Below, piece after piece: positions 5,695-14,915 of a DNA stretch of 18,448 nt. Numbering within the stretch: the first letter of the stretch is position 1; each line of letters begins with the position of its first letter. The position numbers and the translations under genes were made by a program. This DNA comes from DAIRET01 sp036795455. Lineage in GTDB: Bacteria; Bacteroidota; Ignavibacteria; Ignavibacteriales; Ignavibacteriaceae. The notes below the pieces were generated by a model. The model was not told the DNA's origin. It searched no databases and saw nothing but the letters and a program-made list of their open reading frames with translations. The stretch is taken from the NCBI GenBank assembly GCA_036795455.1, contig DAIRET010000043.1, forward strand, positions 1 to 18,448. Direction: 5' to 3'.

Positions 5695-8600
5695 TTATTT
5701 TAAAACCTTATTGATTAACTCTACCAGCTCATTCTGGTCAAATGGTTTTGATAAATGAGCAGCAAAACCTTTTTGCAGAAATGAATTTTTATCCTGAGTT
5801 AGTGTATACCCTGTAACTGCAATAATAGGTATATTTTTATAACCCGGAATTCTTTTGATTTCGTCGGCAGCTTCCAGACCATTCATTCCTCCACCGAGGT
5901 TAATGTCCATTAATACAGCCGAATAAATTTTCTTCTGAGCCAGATTAATAGCTTCTTCTGCATTTTTTGCTGCTTCCACTTTACAGGTATTTGTAAGGTA
6001 AGCAATTATTACCTCCCTGTTGATCTCGTTATCTTCAACAAGGAGTATTGTTTCTTTTGTTAAATTACTTTTTTCAATTAGTTCGTTAATAGCATCAAAC
6101 TCATCTTCTAATTCCACTTCATTTGTTAGGCGGTTATTAGAGCATGGAATTTTAATTGAAAATTCGCTTCCTTCATTTACAACACTTGTAAAAGTAAGAC
6201 TTCCGCCCATTAGGGTCATTATTCGCCGGGAAATATTTAATCCCAAACCGGTTCCTTCATATCGCCTTGAAACGCCTTCGCTAACCTGGCGGAATTCTTT
6301 GAAAATTAGTGATTTATCCGAGTCCGAAATACCGATACCCGTATCTTTAATTTTTACAAGTCCCCATTTTTCATCAAACTGTTCTTCCAATTCGACTATA
6401 ATTGTAATTCCCCCTTTGTTTGTGAATTTGATTGCATTATCCACTATGTTATTAATTACAAGGTTGAGCAACCGTTCATCTACCATAACGGAAATATTTT
6501 CATGCAGTACCTTTACTTCAAGTTTTAAGTTTTTTTCTTCTGCAAGTGGAATAAATGCACGGTACATATATTTCACATATTTATCAAGCATTAATTCCTG
6601 AATATCAGCTTGAATTTCGTTCCCTTCAAGCTGGGCAAACTGCAACACTCCATTTAAGGTATTTGTTAAGCGCTTTGCGCTCTTTGTAATCCTTTCAAGC
6701 ATTGATAGTTGTTCGGGATCAGCTACCGTGTCCGAGAGGAATTGGGTGAATCCAAGTATTCCTACAAGCGGTGTTCTGAATTCGTGGCTCATATTACCGA
6801 TAAGCGAAGTTTTAAGCCGGTTGGACTCTTCGGCTTTATTAACGGCTCTTCTAAGCTCTTCTTCCATCTCTTTTTTTAGCGTAATATCTTCGCGTACTGC
6901 AACAAAATGAGTGATTTTTTTCTCGTCGTTTTTAATAGGTGAAATCGAAATTGACTCCCATATAAGGCTTCCGTCTTTCTTTTTATTAAGCATCTCACCT
7001 CGCCATTCGTTACCGGAAAGGATTGTGTTCCATAACTCTCTGTACGTTTCAATGCTGGTTCGTGAAGATTTCAGGATGCGCGGGTTTTTTCCTATTACTT
7101 CGTTAACCGAATAATTAAAGGTATGACAGAATTTCGGGTTGACGTATTCAATACTACCGTTTGTATCGGTAATTACAATTGATACCGGGCTTTGTTCAAT
7201 AGCTTTAGTTAGCCGTCTAAGCGTATCGGCATAAACTTTTCCTTCTGTTATATCCGTTGCAACTCCAAGCAGTGAAGGGACTTCGTCATCGTGGAAAATG
7301 AAAGGTGTTTTTGTAACCTGGAAAAAGTGATTTACCCCGTTAATGTCTGTTATTTCATTGAAAAATATTCGTGAAGCACCTGTTGTAAAGACTTCATGAT
7401 CTTCGGACAACAATTCATTGAAATTATCAAGTTCTTTAAACAACTCATCTGAATATTTCCCCGGTATTTTTTCAATAGGTACATTCACAAACTCACTAAA
7501 CGCTTTGTTTACGAGTATAAATTTGCCCGATTGATCTTTTGCAAATATAAGTTGCGGCACTGAATCTATTATTTGTCTAAGCCTTGATTCACTAATTGCC
7601 AATGCTCTTTCTGCTGCCTTTCTATATGAAAGGTCTGTAACAGCTCCCCTTGACCCTATTATGTGTCCGTCTTTCCATATAGGTAATGAGTTAACAAGAA
7701 TTGAAAGTTTAGTGCCGTCTTTTTTAATTGCGGTGTATTCGGGTTCAACAGCCTGTTCAGCGGAAAATACCCGGTTAATATTCTGCACAACTTTTTCTTG
7801 GCTTTCGGGAGCCATGAATTCAAGAAGGTTTTTTCCTTCTATTAAATCGTTTTCCGCATAACCGAAAAGTTGAAAAGCTTTTTTGTTTGCGTATGTTATT
7901 TTCCCGGTTTTATCCGTTTCGTAAACTGTTAACGGCAGCCATTCAGTAAGTTCCCGGTACTTTTTTTCGCTCTCTTTCAAATCGGAAGCGGCTTTTTTAG
8001 ATTTAATGATATTATACATTTCAGTCATTAATAGCGTTAGCTGCTTTATATCAGATTCGTTATAATCGGTAACTTTATTTCCGACACCTGCAACAAGAAC
8101 GATTTTATCTTCATCAAAAATGGGGATATTCAAAAAGCGGTCAATGTTTACGTGCCAGTCGGGATAACCTCTTTTCCCTTCACTTTCTGTTTGATAATTG
8201 TTTAAGACAACCGGCTTCCTATCTTTGATAGCTGCTCCCAATACCCCTCCCTGAATTTTTATAGTCCATGGGAGTTTTTCCAGTTGTGATTTCTTAAAAA
8301 TCCCTTCAGAGAATGCATATATTACCATTTCAGTTTCTTCTTCATTTACGAAAGCAAGGAAACCGATTTTACTTTTTGTAAGGTTTATTCCCTGCTCAAG
8401 GGCGTAACTTGTGAACTGTGAAATAGGTTCAACGCTCATATTATGTAAATGAAGAAGGGCTTCGATACGGTTTTCGTTTAGCCGGCGTTCTTCCTCAATC
8501 AATTTCTTTTCGGTTATGTTGTTAATCGTTCCCAACATTTTTAATTCTTTTCCGCCGTTTTTCGAGATAACAACACCTTTTTCTTCAACAAAAACGTATG

Positions 8601-9270
8601 TTCCGTCTTTTCTTCTTAATCTGTAAGTGATATTAAGTGGTTTTAGAGAATCTATGGATTTTTGGTTTGCTGCTAAAACTCTTTCTTTATCTTCCGGATG
8701 AATATTCTCTTCCCAAACGCTGATGTTTAGCGTCTGCTCTTTTGGCAGCTCATGTCCTGTAAGATTAAATATTGCACCGGACACAACAATTTCTCCCGTA
8801 GTTATATTAAAATCATAAACCAATTGTCCCGTTTGTTCGGCAATAATGCGGTATCGTTCTTCACTTTCTTTCAGTTTCTTTTCGATAGTATATTTGTAAA
8901 GAGCCATTTCAATAGTAGAGCGAAGCTCCTGTTCTTCGAATGGTTTTAGAATGTATCCGAAAGGCTCGGATAGTTTTGCTCTTTCAAGTGTTCCCGGGTC
9001 GGAGTATGCAGTTAGATATATAACGGGGATAAAGTTGCTCTCGTTGATTTTTTTTGTTGTCTCAATTCCATCAATTTCGCCGCCGAGCATAATGTCCATA
9101 AGCACCATATCGGGCAATTCTTTTTTTGCAATTTCGATAGCGGTAACACCGTTACTCGCAATTCCGATAACTTTAAATCCCATTGCTTCAAGACGCGAGG
9201 AAAGATCGAAGGCTACAATGCTTTCATCTTCAACAATTAAAATCCTGGCTTTTACTCTATCGCTTTGCAT
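5695..9270 (-). CDS. Hybrid sensor histidine kinase: REC-PAS-GAF-PAS3-HisKA-HATPase-REC
   Basis: This 1191-residue soluble kinase has no membrane segment. In order: a receiver domain (about 8-125; E14/D15 acidic pair, phospho-acceptor D59, T87, K109), PAS (139-256), a GAF domain of the type with KPVVLNNY and RFLNIPIF (268-424), three more PAS domains (433-549, 561-677, 683-800), HisKA with SHEFRTPL (H829), and HATPase_c with N945, DTGIGIS (976-982) and EGTGLGL (1005-1011). The C-terminal receiver (1073-1190) has acceptor D1122, T1153 and K1175. All catalytic residues are present, so it should autophosphorylate and pass phosphate to its own C-terminal receiver. The N-terminal receiver can take phosphate from another kinase, most simply the one encoded 4 bases upstream. 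AAAGG lies about 10 bases before the ATG. Signals sensed are unknown; the partner with a DNA-binding output is not in the window. Confidence 0.95.
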   Translation of the reverse strand: MQSDRVKARILIVEDESIVAFDLSSRLEAMGFKVIGIASNGVTAIEIAKKELPDMVLMDIMLGGEIDGIETTKKINESNFIPVIYLTAYSDPGTLERAKLSEPFGYILKPFEEQELRSTIEMALYKYTIEKKLKESEERYRIIAEQTGQLVYDFNITTGEIVVSGAIFNLTGHELPKEQTLNISVWEENIHPEDKERVLAANQKSIDSLKPLNITYRLRRKDGTYVFVEEKGVVISKNGGKELKMLGTINNITEKKLIEEERRLNENRIEALLHLHNMSVEPISQFTSYALEQGINLTKSKIGFLAFVNEEETEMVIYAFSEGIFKKSQLEKLPWTIKIQGGVLGAAIKDRKPVVLNNYQTESEGKRGYPDWHVNIDRFLNIPIFDEDKIVLVAGVGNKVTDYNESDIKQLTLLMTEMYNIIKSKKAASDLKESEKKYRELTEWLPLTVYETDKTGKITYANKKAFQLFGYAENDLIEGKNLLEFMAPESQEKVVQNINRVFSAEQAVEPEYTAIKKDGTKLSILVNSLPIWKDGHIIGSRGAVTDLSYRKAAERALAISESRLRQIIDSVPQLIFAKDQSGKFILVNKAFSEFVNVPIEKIPGKYSDELFKELDNFNELLSEDHEVFTTGASRIFFNEITDINGVNHFFQVTKTPFIFHDDEVPSLLGVATDITEGKVYADTLRRLTKAIEQSPVSIVITDTNGSIEYVNPKFCHTFNYSVNEVIGKNPRILKSSRTSIETYRELWNTILSGNEWRGEMLNKKKDGSLIWESISISPIKNDEKKITHFVAVREDITLKKEMEEELRRAVNKAEESNRLKTSLIGNMSHEFRTPLVGILGFTQFLSDTVADPEQLSMLERITKSAKRLTNTLNGVLQFAQLEGNEIQADIQELMLDKYVKYMYRAFIPLAEEKNLKLEVKVLHENISVMVDERLLNLVINNIVDNAIKFTNKGGITIIVELEEQFDEKWGLVKIKDTGIGISDSDKSLIFKEFRQVSEGVSRRYEGTGLGLNISRRIMTLMGGSLTFTSVVNEGSEFSIKIPCSNNRLTNEVELEDEFDAINELIEKSNLTKETILLVEDNEINREVIIAYLTNTCKVEAAKNAEEAINLAQKKIYSAVLMDINLGGGMNGLEAADEIKRIPGYKNIPIIAVTGYTLTQDKNSFLQKGFAAHLSKPFDQNELVELINKVLK

Positions 9271-9274
9271 AGTT

Positions 9275-12200
9275 TCAACCTTTCATTTCAATATGGAAAC
9301 GGGTTCCGTTTTGAGAAGTAACATTAAGAGTTCCGCTTTGCTGCCGGACAAGAAGATTAACCAACTTCAAACCGAGTGTTTCTGTATTGGTTAAATCAAT
9401 ATTGCCGGGCACACCGCAGCCGTTATCCTCAAAAATTAACTCCAGTACATTTTCTTCTAAATTTTTTAACGAAATTTTAATAATCCCCACGTCATCTTTG
9501 TTAAAAGCATACTTAATTGAATTCGAAAGAAGTTCGTTGATTATAAGTCCGCACGAAATTGCAAAATCGCCCGACAGGTAAACGTTTTCGATATTCAGCT
9601 CAAGTTTTATTCTCGATATATCAACGTTATAAGAACGAAACAAATAATCCGTTAATCCTTTTGTATATGACTTCATATCAACAACTGCAAGGCTTTCGGA
9701 TTGATAAAACTTTTCGTGTATTAAAGCCATTGTGCGTATCCTATTCTGGCTGTCTCTAAATACCTCGACAAGTTGCTTATCTTTTAGTTTCCCCGACTGT
9801 AAATTTAGCAGACTTGAGATAATTTGCAAATTATTCTTAACCCGGTGATGAATTTCTTTCAACAAAATCTCTTTCTCCAGCAGGGAGGTTTTTAGTTTGT
9901 CTTCCGATTTTTTTTGCATTTTGAACAGTTCGGCGTTTTGAAGTACTACTCCAAGCTGCTCGGCAACAATTTCAAAAAAGTCAACGTCGTTATCTGAAAA
10001 ACTGTTTTTGTTGAATGGGTCATCTACTCTCAGTACGCCGAATATTTCAAGCTGGGACTTTATAGGAATAGCAAGGGTTGATTTAAGACTAAGAGACTCA
10101 ATATTCTTTTGAGGAATAATATCGGTACAACTGCAGTCGTTAATAAGAATTGTCTTCCTGTCTTTAAAGCATAAACCGCAAACACTTTCGCCCAAAGGTT
10201 TATTTGCCGGGTTGCTTTTATCTCCCGTGTTGTAGAACCTTTCGTTTACAAGTGAATCGGAATCTTTGTCATAAACAAGAATATTAAATCTTTTATCAGG
10301 GTATATCCCTGGAATAACTCTCCAGAATCCGTCAAACAATACTACCGGGTCAGTTGATAAACCGTACACCTCGTATAATTGCTGAATTACCTGTAACCTT
10401 GCTATTTTATCTTCAAGCTCTAATTCAGCAATCTTTTGCTGATGTATGTCAATTATTACACCGGTAATTCCCGATACATCTCCGTTATGCATATTGGGAT
10501 GACTTAAAGACCTTACCCATCTGTATTCATTTGTTTTTGTTAGTAAACGGTACTCACTCGGAGCTGTATTCCCGGTTAGAAGGGTTTTGAATCTTAAAAG
10601 TAATTCGGGTCTATCGTCTGGATAAATATAGTCGATGAAATTGGTGTTTATTACATCGTCAACCGGAATACCAATTATCTTGGTTATGGAGGGACTTATA
10701 TATGTAACCAAGCCTTTATTATTTATTGTAAAGATTACCTCATCAATACTTTCCACAAGGTTTCTGTATTTATGCTCGCTTCGCTCAAGTGCTTTGAGCA
10801 TTGTTTTCAATTCGGTTATGTCTTTCTGGGTTCCCCAATTTCCTAAAAGATACCCATTCTTAATATCACCCACAACTGTATTTAAGAAATATACTCTTTC
10901 TCCATCCGCTTTTATTTCCTCCGTTTCAATATTATCCTGGCGGTAACCGGACTTAATAAATCCAATCTGCGATTTAATGTTTTCATCATTTGATGTTCCG
11001 CCGTGTATTGTTGCCAGCTTCATTCCCATAAATTCATTCCTGAATTGGTAGCCGTACATTTTAGCCATTGCATCATTACATTCTTCAATATAGCCGGTTT
11101 CATACATCAGCTCAACTTGCTTTTCAGGCGGAAGATTAATATCAATGGGTCGGACATACTTTAAGTAATAAATGCCCTCCGTACTTTGCTCAATGAAGTT
11201 CTGATATTTGTCCCTGCTTTGTTTTAAGGCATTTTCAATATTCTTCCTTTCGGTGATGTCGGTTGTAACAATCATCAAAATAGGAAAATTACCGGGTTGA
11301 GAAATCCGGGTATAACGGTTTCTGATCATTCTTATTTCACCGTCTTTTTTAACAATTGAAAATTCAATTGAACCGGAATAATTACCGCTATTTTTCTCCT
11401 GTTCGTGGAATTGGATTACCCGCTCTCTATCTTCGATAACAGCAAGTTCAAAAGGATTAACACTTAATAGTTCTTCCCTTGAATAGCCAAGTATTTCAGA
11501 AAGTTTTTCACTTGTAAAAAAAACTTTGTTGTCATGCACTAATGAAATCCCGTGCGAAATACTATTTACAATAGCCTTATGCAGGGCGACATTTCTTTTC
11601 AATTCTATTTCGGCATTTTTCCTTTCTGTAATATCCCTTGTAATGGTAAGAATACATTTTTCTCCATTTACATCGATAATTCTGGCAGATACTAACCCGA
11701 TTGCGGTTGCACCAGATTTTAACTTAAATCTTGATTCAAGGTCAACTACCTCTCCTTCGGTTAACAGTTTTTGTATCAACTTCTGCCTATCTTCCGGCTT
11801 CTCCCAAATATTTATCTGTGAATAAGATTTTCCAATAACTTCGTTATATGTGTATCCGGTCAGCTTTGAAAAGCCTTCATTTATTTCGATAAAAATTCCG
11901 TCGGAGAATCTGTTTAGGTTAATCGCATCGGGACTAATTTTAAAAGCTTTTGCGAATTTATCTTCAGATGCTTTAAGTGCTTCCGAGGCAAGTTTGGTAT
12001 CTGTAAAATCCCTTCCGGCTCCTATAATTTCCACCAATTCATGTTTCTCATTATAGATTGCTTTATCATTCCACGCAAGCCACCTCCATCCCTTTACAGT
12101 TAATGCTCTTTGCTCCACATAACATGTAAAAGGAGGTGAATAAAGTTTTTCCATTTCTTTTTGGGTAGGCTCCCGGTCGTCCGGGTGGATTAATGGAACA

Positions 12201-13777
12201 AAACTTTTCCCGAGCAGCTCACTTTCCTTTTTCCCAAATAGCTGGCAGTATGCAGGATTGGCAAGAAGGAATTTGCCGTCTTTATCCACTTTAACAAGCA
12301 GGTCGGTTTGATTTTCGATAATCAGTCTATAGTTTTCTTCGCTTTTACGGAGTGCTTCTTCACCGAGTTTCCTTTCATGTATATCAAGTATGATACCTGT
12401 ACATAAAAATTTTCCGTTAGACAGTTTGTTTGTTACTATTAAATCATCTTTAAACCACCGGTAAGAACCATCGGAAAGTTTCCATCTATATTCAGTTTCT
12501 ACAGTTCCTGTATTAATATTTTTACGTACAGTTTTAATGATTCTATCTTTATCCTCCGGGTGTAAGCGGGAAGTCCAGAAGTTCGGTTGTTCAATAAAAA
12601 AATTACTCTGAAATCCCGTAATTCTTTCTATACTTTCACTGAACCATGTTGCGTCTATTTCCGAAGGCACTTCGCATGTGTAAATGGCTGCGGGGATTGT
12701 CTTAAATATTAACCGCTGTTCCTGTTCCGATTTTCTAAGTAATTCTTCTGTCTGTTTTCTTATCGAAATTTCCTTTAGAAGAGTTTCTTTTTGTTCATTA
12801 ACCTGGGAGAACAGTGTTTTATTTTCTATTGCAGCAGCTACATGATTAGCGGCAATCTGTAAATGTTCCAAATCTTCATCGGAAAAATGCCGCGGGTTTT
12901 GGGTTGTGTAAATTCCAAGAATGCCGATTACTTTATGTTTTACAAGCAGCGGGGCGCCAGCATATGAAACAAACTGAAAAGCTTTTTCGTGATAATTTTG
13001 AATGTGCTTTGTAACATCATCACCGCGAGCATCATAAATAGTTGCTGCAACTTTACTTTTGATTATTTCTCCGGCAATACCGAAATAAGGGGACAATACC
13101 TGTACAATGTTTTCTTCCGGTACATTTAGTTTTGTTAGAACTACAAGCCCTTCTTCATTAAACACACGAATTATTCCTGCATTCACTTCAAATGCATCAA
13201 TTAGTTTTTTCAGCATTTTTTCGGCAAGTGCTTCCAGCGGCAGCTTCCCGATTGTAGTAGTTGTTATTTCATTTATCAGTTTAAGCCTGTTATGATAATA
13301 CTGCATTTTGCTTTGAGCAAGCCTAAGCCCGGTTAGTTCAACAACAAAACCGAGCAATTCGGAACCGGATGTTTTTGTAATCACAATTGAGAACATAGCT
13401 GCGGGGTTGTCTTTAATGGTAATACTTAACTCAAATGTAGTTTTACTCTTTGTCTTCAATTTCTGAAGATTTTTTGAAAGCACTTTGCCATTCTTTTCGT
13501 CAAGTAAATCCAGGAAGTTACTTTTGCTGATTCTGCCCGGTTTAAGCGCAAATTTTCTTTGTAAGGTTTTATTAACCAGGCTGAAATTCCCATTTAAATC
13601 TATAACGAAAATTCCGATGGGGGAGTTATTAATATAATTCCGGAATTTATTTTCGCTTTGCTCAAGCGAATCGATTTTTTCTTTTAGCTGCGGGAAGTAG
13701 CTCTTCTGGAAAGAACTTTCCCCCAGCCCCATTATCTTTTTTCGTAAATCCTCTTTTTTATCAGAATGCTTTTTCAT
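9275..13777 (-). CDS. Multi-PAS/GAF sensor histidine kinase, HisKA_2 family
   Basis: This 1500-residue cytoplasmic kinase has no membrane segment and no receiver. Approximate order: PAS (40-150), GAF (165-325), PAS (350-470), PAS (478-598), PAS (602-722), PAS (725-845), PAS (852-992, with an insert), PAS (998-1115), GAF (1122-1288), then HisKA_2 with KEIHHRVKNNLQ (1308-1319; H1311 likely phosphorylated by comparison with HWE/HisKA_2 kinases). HATPase_c follows with NELLSNSIKYAF (1414-1425), EDNGCGVP (1450-1457) and LGLKLV (1468-1473). The second GAF carries four cysteines, C1200, C1203, C1215 and C1217 (C-x2-C-x11-C-x-C), that could bind an Fe-S cluster. The start overlaps the end of the dehydrogenase gene by 17 bases and has no Shine-Dalgarno site of its own, so translation is probably coupled. 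With no receiver it needs a partner; the N-terminal receiver of the next gene's product is the obvious candidate. Confidence 0.95.
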   Translation of the reverse strand: MKKHSDKKEDLRKKIMGLGESSFQKSYFPQLKEKIDSLEQSENKFRNYINNSPIGIFVIDLNGNFSLVNKTLQRKFALKPGRISKSNFLDLLDEKNGKVLSKNLQKLKTKSKTTFELSITIKDNPAAMFSIVITKTSGSELLGFVVELTGLRLAQSKMQYYHNRLKLINEITTTTIGKLPLEALAEKMLKKLIDAFEVNAGIIRVFNEEGLVVLTKLNVPEENIVQVLSPYFGIAGEIIKSKVAATIYDARGDDVTKHIQNYHEKAFQFVSYAGAPLLVKHKVIGILGIYTTQNPRHFSDEDLEHLQIAANHVAAAIENKTLFSQVNEQKETLLKEISIRKQTEELLRKSEQEQRLIFKTIPAAIYTCEVPSEIDATWFSESIERITGFQSNFFIEQPNFWTSRLHPEDKDRIIKTVRKNINTGTVETEYRWKLSDGSYRWFKDDLIVTNKLSNGKFLCTGIILDIHERKLGEEALRKSEENYRLIIENQTDLLVKVDKDGKFLLANPAYCQLFGKKESELLGKSFVPLIHPDDREPTQKEMEKLYSPPFTCYVEQRALTVKGWRWLAWNDKAIYNEKHELVEIIGAGRDFTDTKLASEALKASEDKFAKAFKISPDAINLNRFSDGIFIEINEGFSKLTGYTYNEVIGKSYSQINIWEKPEDRQKLIQKLLTEGEVVDLESRFKLKSGATAIGLVSARIIDVNGEKCILTITRDITERKNAEIELKRNVALHKAIVNSISHGISLVHDNKVFFTSEKLSEILGYSREELLSVNPFELAVIEDRERVIQFHEQEKNSGNYSGSIEFSIVKKDGEIRMIRNRYTRISQPGNFPILMIVTTDITERKNIENALKQSRDKYQNFIEQSTEGIYYLKYVRPIDINLPPEKQVELMYETGYIEECNDAMAKMYGYQFRNEFMGMKLATIHGGTSNDENIKSQIGFIKSGYRQDNIETEEIKADGERVYFLNTVVGDIKNGYLLGNWGTQKDITELKTMLKALERSEHKYRNLVESIDEVIFTINNKGLVTYISPSITKIIGIPVDDVINTNFIDYIYPDDRPELLLRFKTLLTGNTAPSEYRLLTKTNEYRWVRSLSHPNMHNGDVSGITGVIIDIHQQKIAELELEDKIARLQVIQQLYEVYGLSTDPVVLFDGFWRVIPGIYPDKRFNILVYDKDSDSLVNERFYNTGDKSNPANKPLGESVCGLCFKDRKTILINDCSCTDIIPQKNIESLSLKSTLAIPIKSQLEIFGVLRVDDPFNKNSFSDNDVDFFEIVAEQLGVVLQNAELFKMQKKSEDKLKTSLLEKEILLKEIHHRVKNNLQIISSLLNLQSGKLKDKQLVEVFRDSQNRIRTMALIHEKFYQSESLAVVDMKSYTKGLTDYLFRSYNVDISRIKLELNIENVYLSGDFAISCGLIINELLSNSIKYAFNKDDVGIIKISLKNLEENVLELIFEDNGCGVPGNIDLTNTETLGLKLVNLLVRQQSGTLNVTSQNGTRFHIEMKG

Positions 13778-14915
13778 AACAATTGATTATATCTTTCCTT
13801 GTAGCGGGTTTAGGATTAGTAAGTAAACACGGGTCTTTTTTAGCATTGATTGCCAATGCTTTAATATCTTCCTTTTTCAACCCGATAGTTCCCAGCGAGT
13901 AATTTATTCCTACACTAATGCGAAATTTTTTAATAGCATTTACGATAACCCCTCTTGCATTCCCGTTATTTGTTTTTAAACCGAGGATGTTACAAATATT
14001 TTTATATCTCTCACTTGCGGAATCATAATTAAAATCTACAACGTGTTCCAATAATAGGGCATTACATTCACCATGCGGAAGGTCCGACCGTCCGCCAAGG
14101 CTGTGTGCCATTGCATGAACCAAACCAAGGCTTGCATTTGAAAAGGCTACCCCGGCAAATAAGCTGGCAAGAACCATTTTATTTCTGTATTCATTTTTCT
14201 GCGGATGTTTATAAGCAAGCGGCAAGTATTTCCAAACAAGGGGAATAGATTTAAGAGCGTGTAAATCGGTCATCTCTGAATTAGCATTGGAAACATAGGC
14301 TTCAAAAGCATGGCAGAGAGCATCCATACCGGTTGCTGCTGTTAATTCCGGGTCCATTGTTTTTGTAATACCGGGATCAATCAATGCAATATCTGGAACA
14401 GTTTTTTTACTTATAACCGCTACTTTTACGCTTCTCTTAACATCGGTTATAATTGCGAATTGCGATACTTCGGCACCGGAACCTGCAGTTGAAGGGAGGC
14501 AGATTAACGGTACGCCCGGCAAATCCACTTTATCAACGCCTTCAAATTCGAGAATGTTTTTCTTGTTTGTTACGACAATCGAAATCCCTTTTGCGCAATC
14601 AATTGAGCTTCCGCCGCCCAAAGCGATTATTGCATCACAATTCTCTTTAGCAAAAAATTGTGCACCGTTCATCACTTCAAAGTCCTTCGGATTTGGAGTA
14701 ACGTTATCATAAACTGCGTATGCAATCCGCGAGCGTTTGAGCTGTTTAATTAGTTTATCAGTCCAGCCGGCTTTTGTTATACCTGTATCAGTTACAATCA
14801 ATACCTTATTAGCTCCTAAGTTAGCAGCATATTGATCCGCCAAATTCATTGCACCTTCTCCCACTATATATTCGGGCGAGAGGAATTTCCTTAGTTCAAG
14901 TTTTCCGGTTTCCAT
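13761..14915 (-). CDS. ercA: ErcA-like iron-containing alcohol dehydrogenase (probable regulatory role)
   Basis: This 384-residue protein is a full-length group III iron-dependent alcohol dehydrogenase. It has the NAD-binding GGGSSID (100-106) and all four metal ligands by family spacing: D198 and H202 in GMDALCHAF, H267 in GLVHAMAH, and H281 in LPHGECN. The N-terminal LRKFLSPEYIVGEGA and C-terminal DPCLLTNP resemble, from memory, the ErcA subgroup, which in Pseudomonas is encoded beside sensor kinase ErcS' and takes part in control of ethanol oxidation rather than bulk catabolism. Here too it is the first gene of a block whose next two genes are histidine kinases, and its last codons overlap the first kinase gene. 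GAAGG lies 5 bases before the ATG. Since the catalytic residues are intact it may both oxidise an alcohol and act as a sensor; the substrate is unknown. The family call is very sure and the ErcA subgroup fairly sure. Confidence 0.9.
   Translation of the reverse strand: METGKLELRKFLSPEYIVGEGAMNLADQYAANLGANKVLIVTDTGITKAGWTDKLIKQLKRSRIAYAVYDNVTPNPKDFEVMNGAQFFAKENCDAIIALGGGSSIDCAKGISIVVTNKKNILEFEGVDKVDLPGVPLICLPSTAGSGAEVSQFAIITDVKRSVKVAVISKKTVPDIALIDPGITKTMDPELTAATGMDALCHAFEAYVSNANSEMTDLHALKSIPLVWKYLPLAYKHPQKNEYRNKMVLASLFAGVAFSNASLGLVHAMAHSLGGRSDLPHGECNALLLEHVVDFNYDSASERYKNICNILGLKTNNGNARGVIVNAIKKFRISVGINYSLGTIGLKKEDIKALAINAKKDPCLLTNPKPATRKDIINCYEKAF

Noticed and set aside
6020..6601. Plus-strand 193-codon frame opposite the hybrid kinase gene.
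   Set aside because: The minus strand here encodes clear HisKA/HATPase and receiver motifs; the antisense frame is serine- and isoleucine-rich low-information sequence.
9275..13777. Possible DNA-level repeat array caused by the seven PAS domains of the large kinase.
   Set aside because: The PAS units are similar only in fold and scattered motifs; no long near-identical DNA repeats are visible, so recent internal duplication is not supported.
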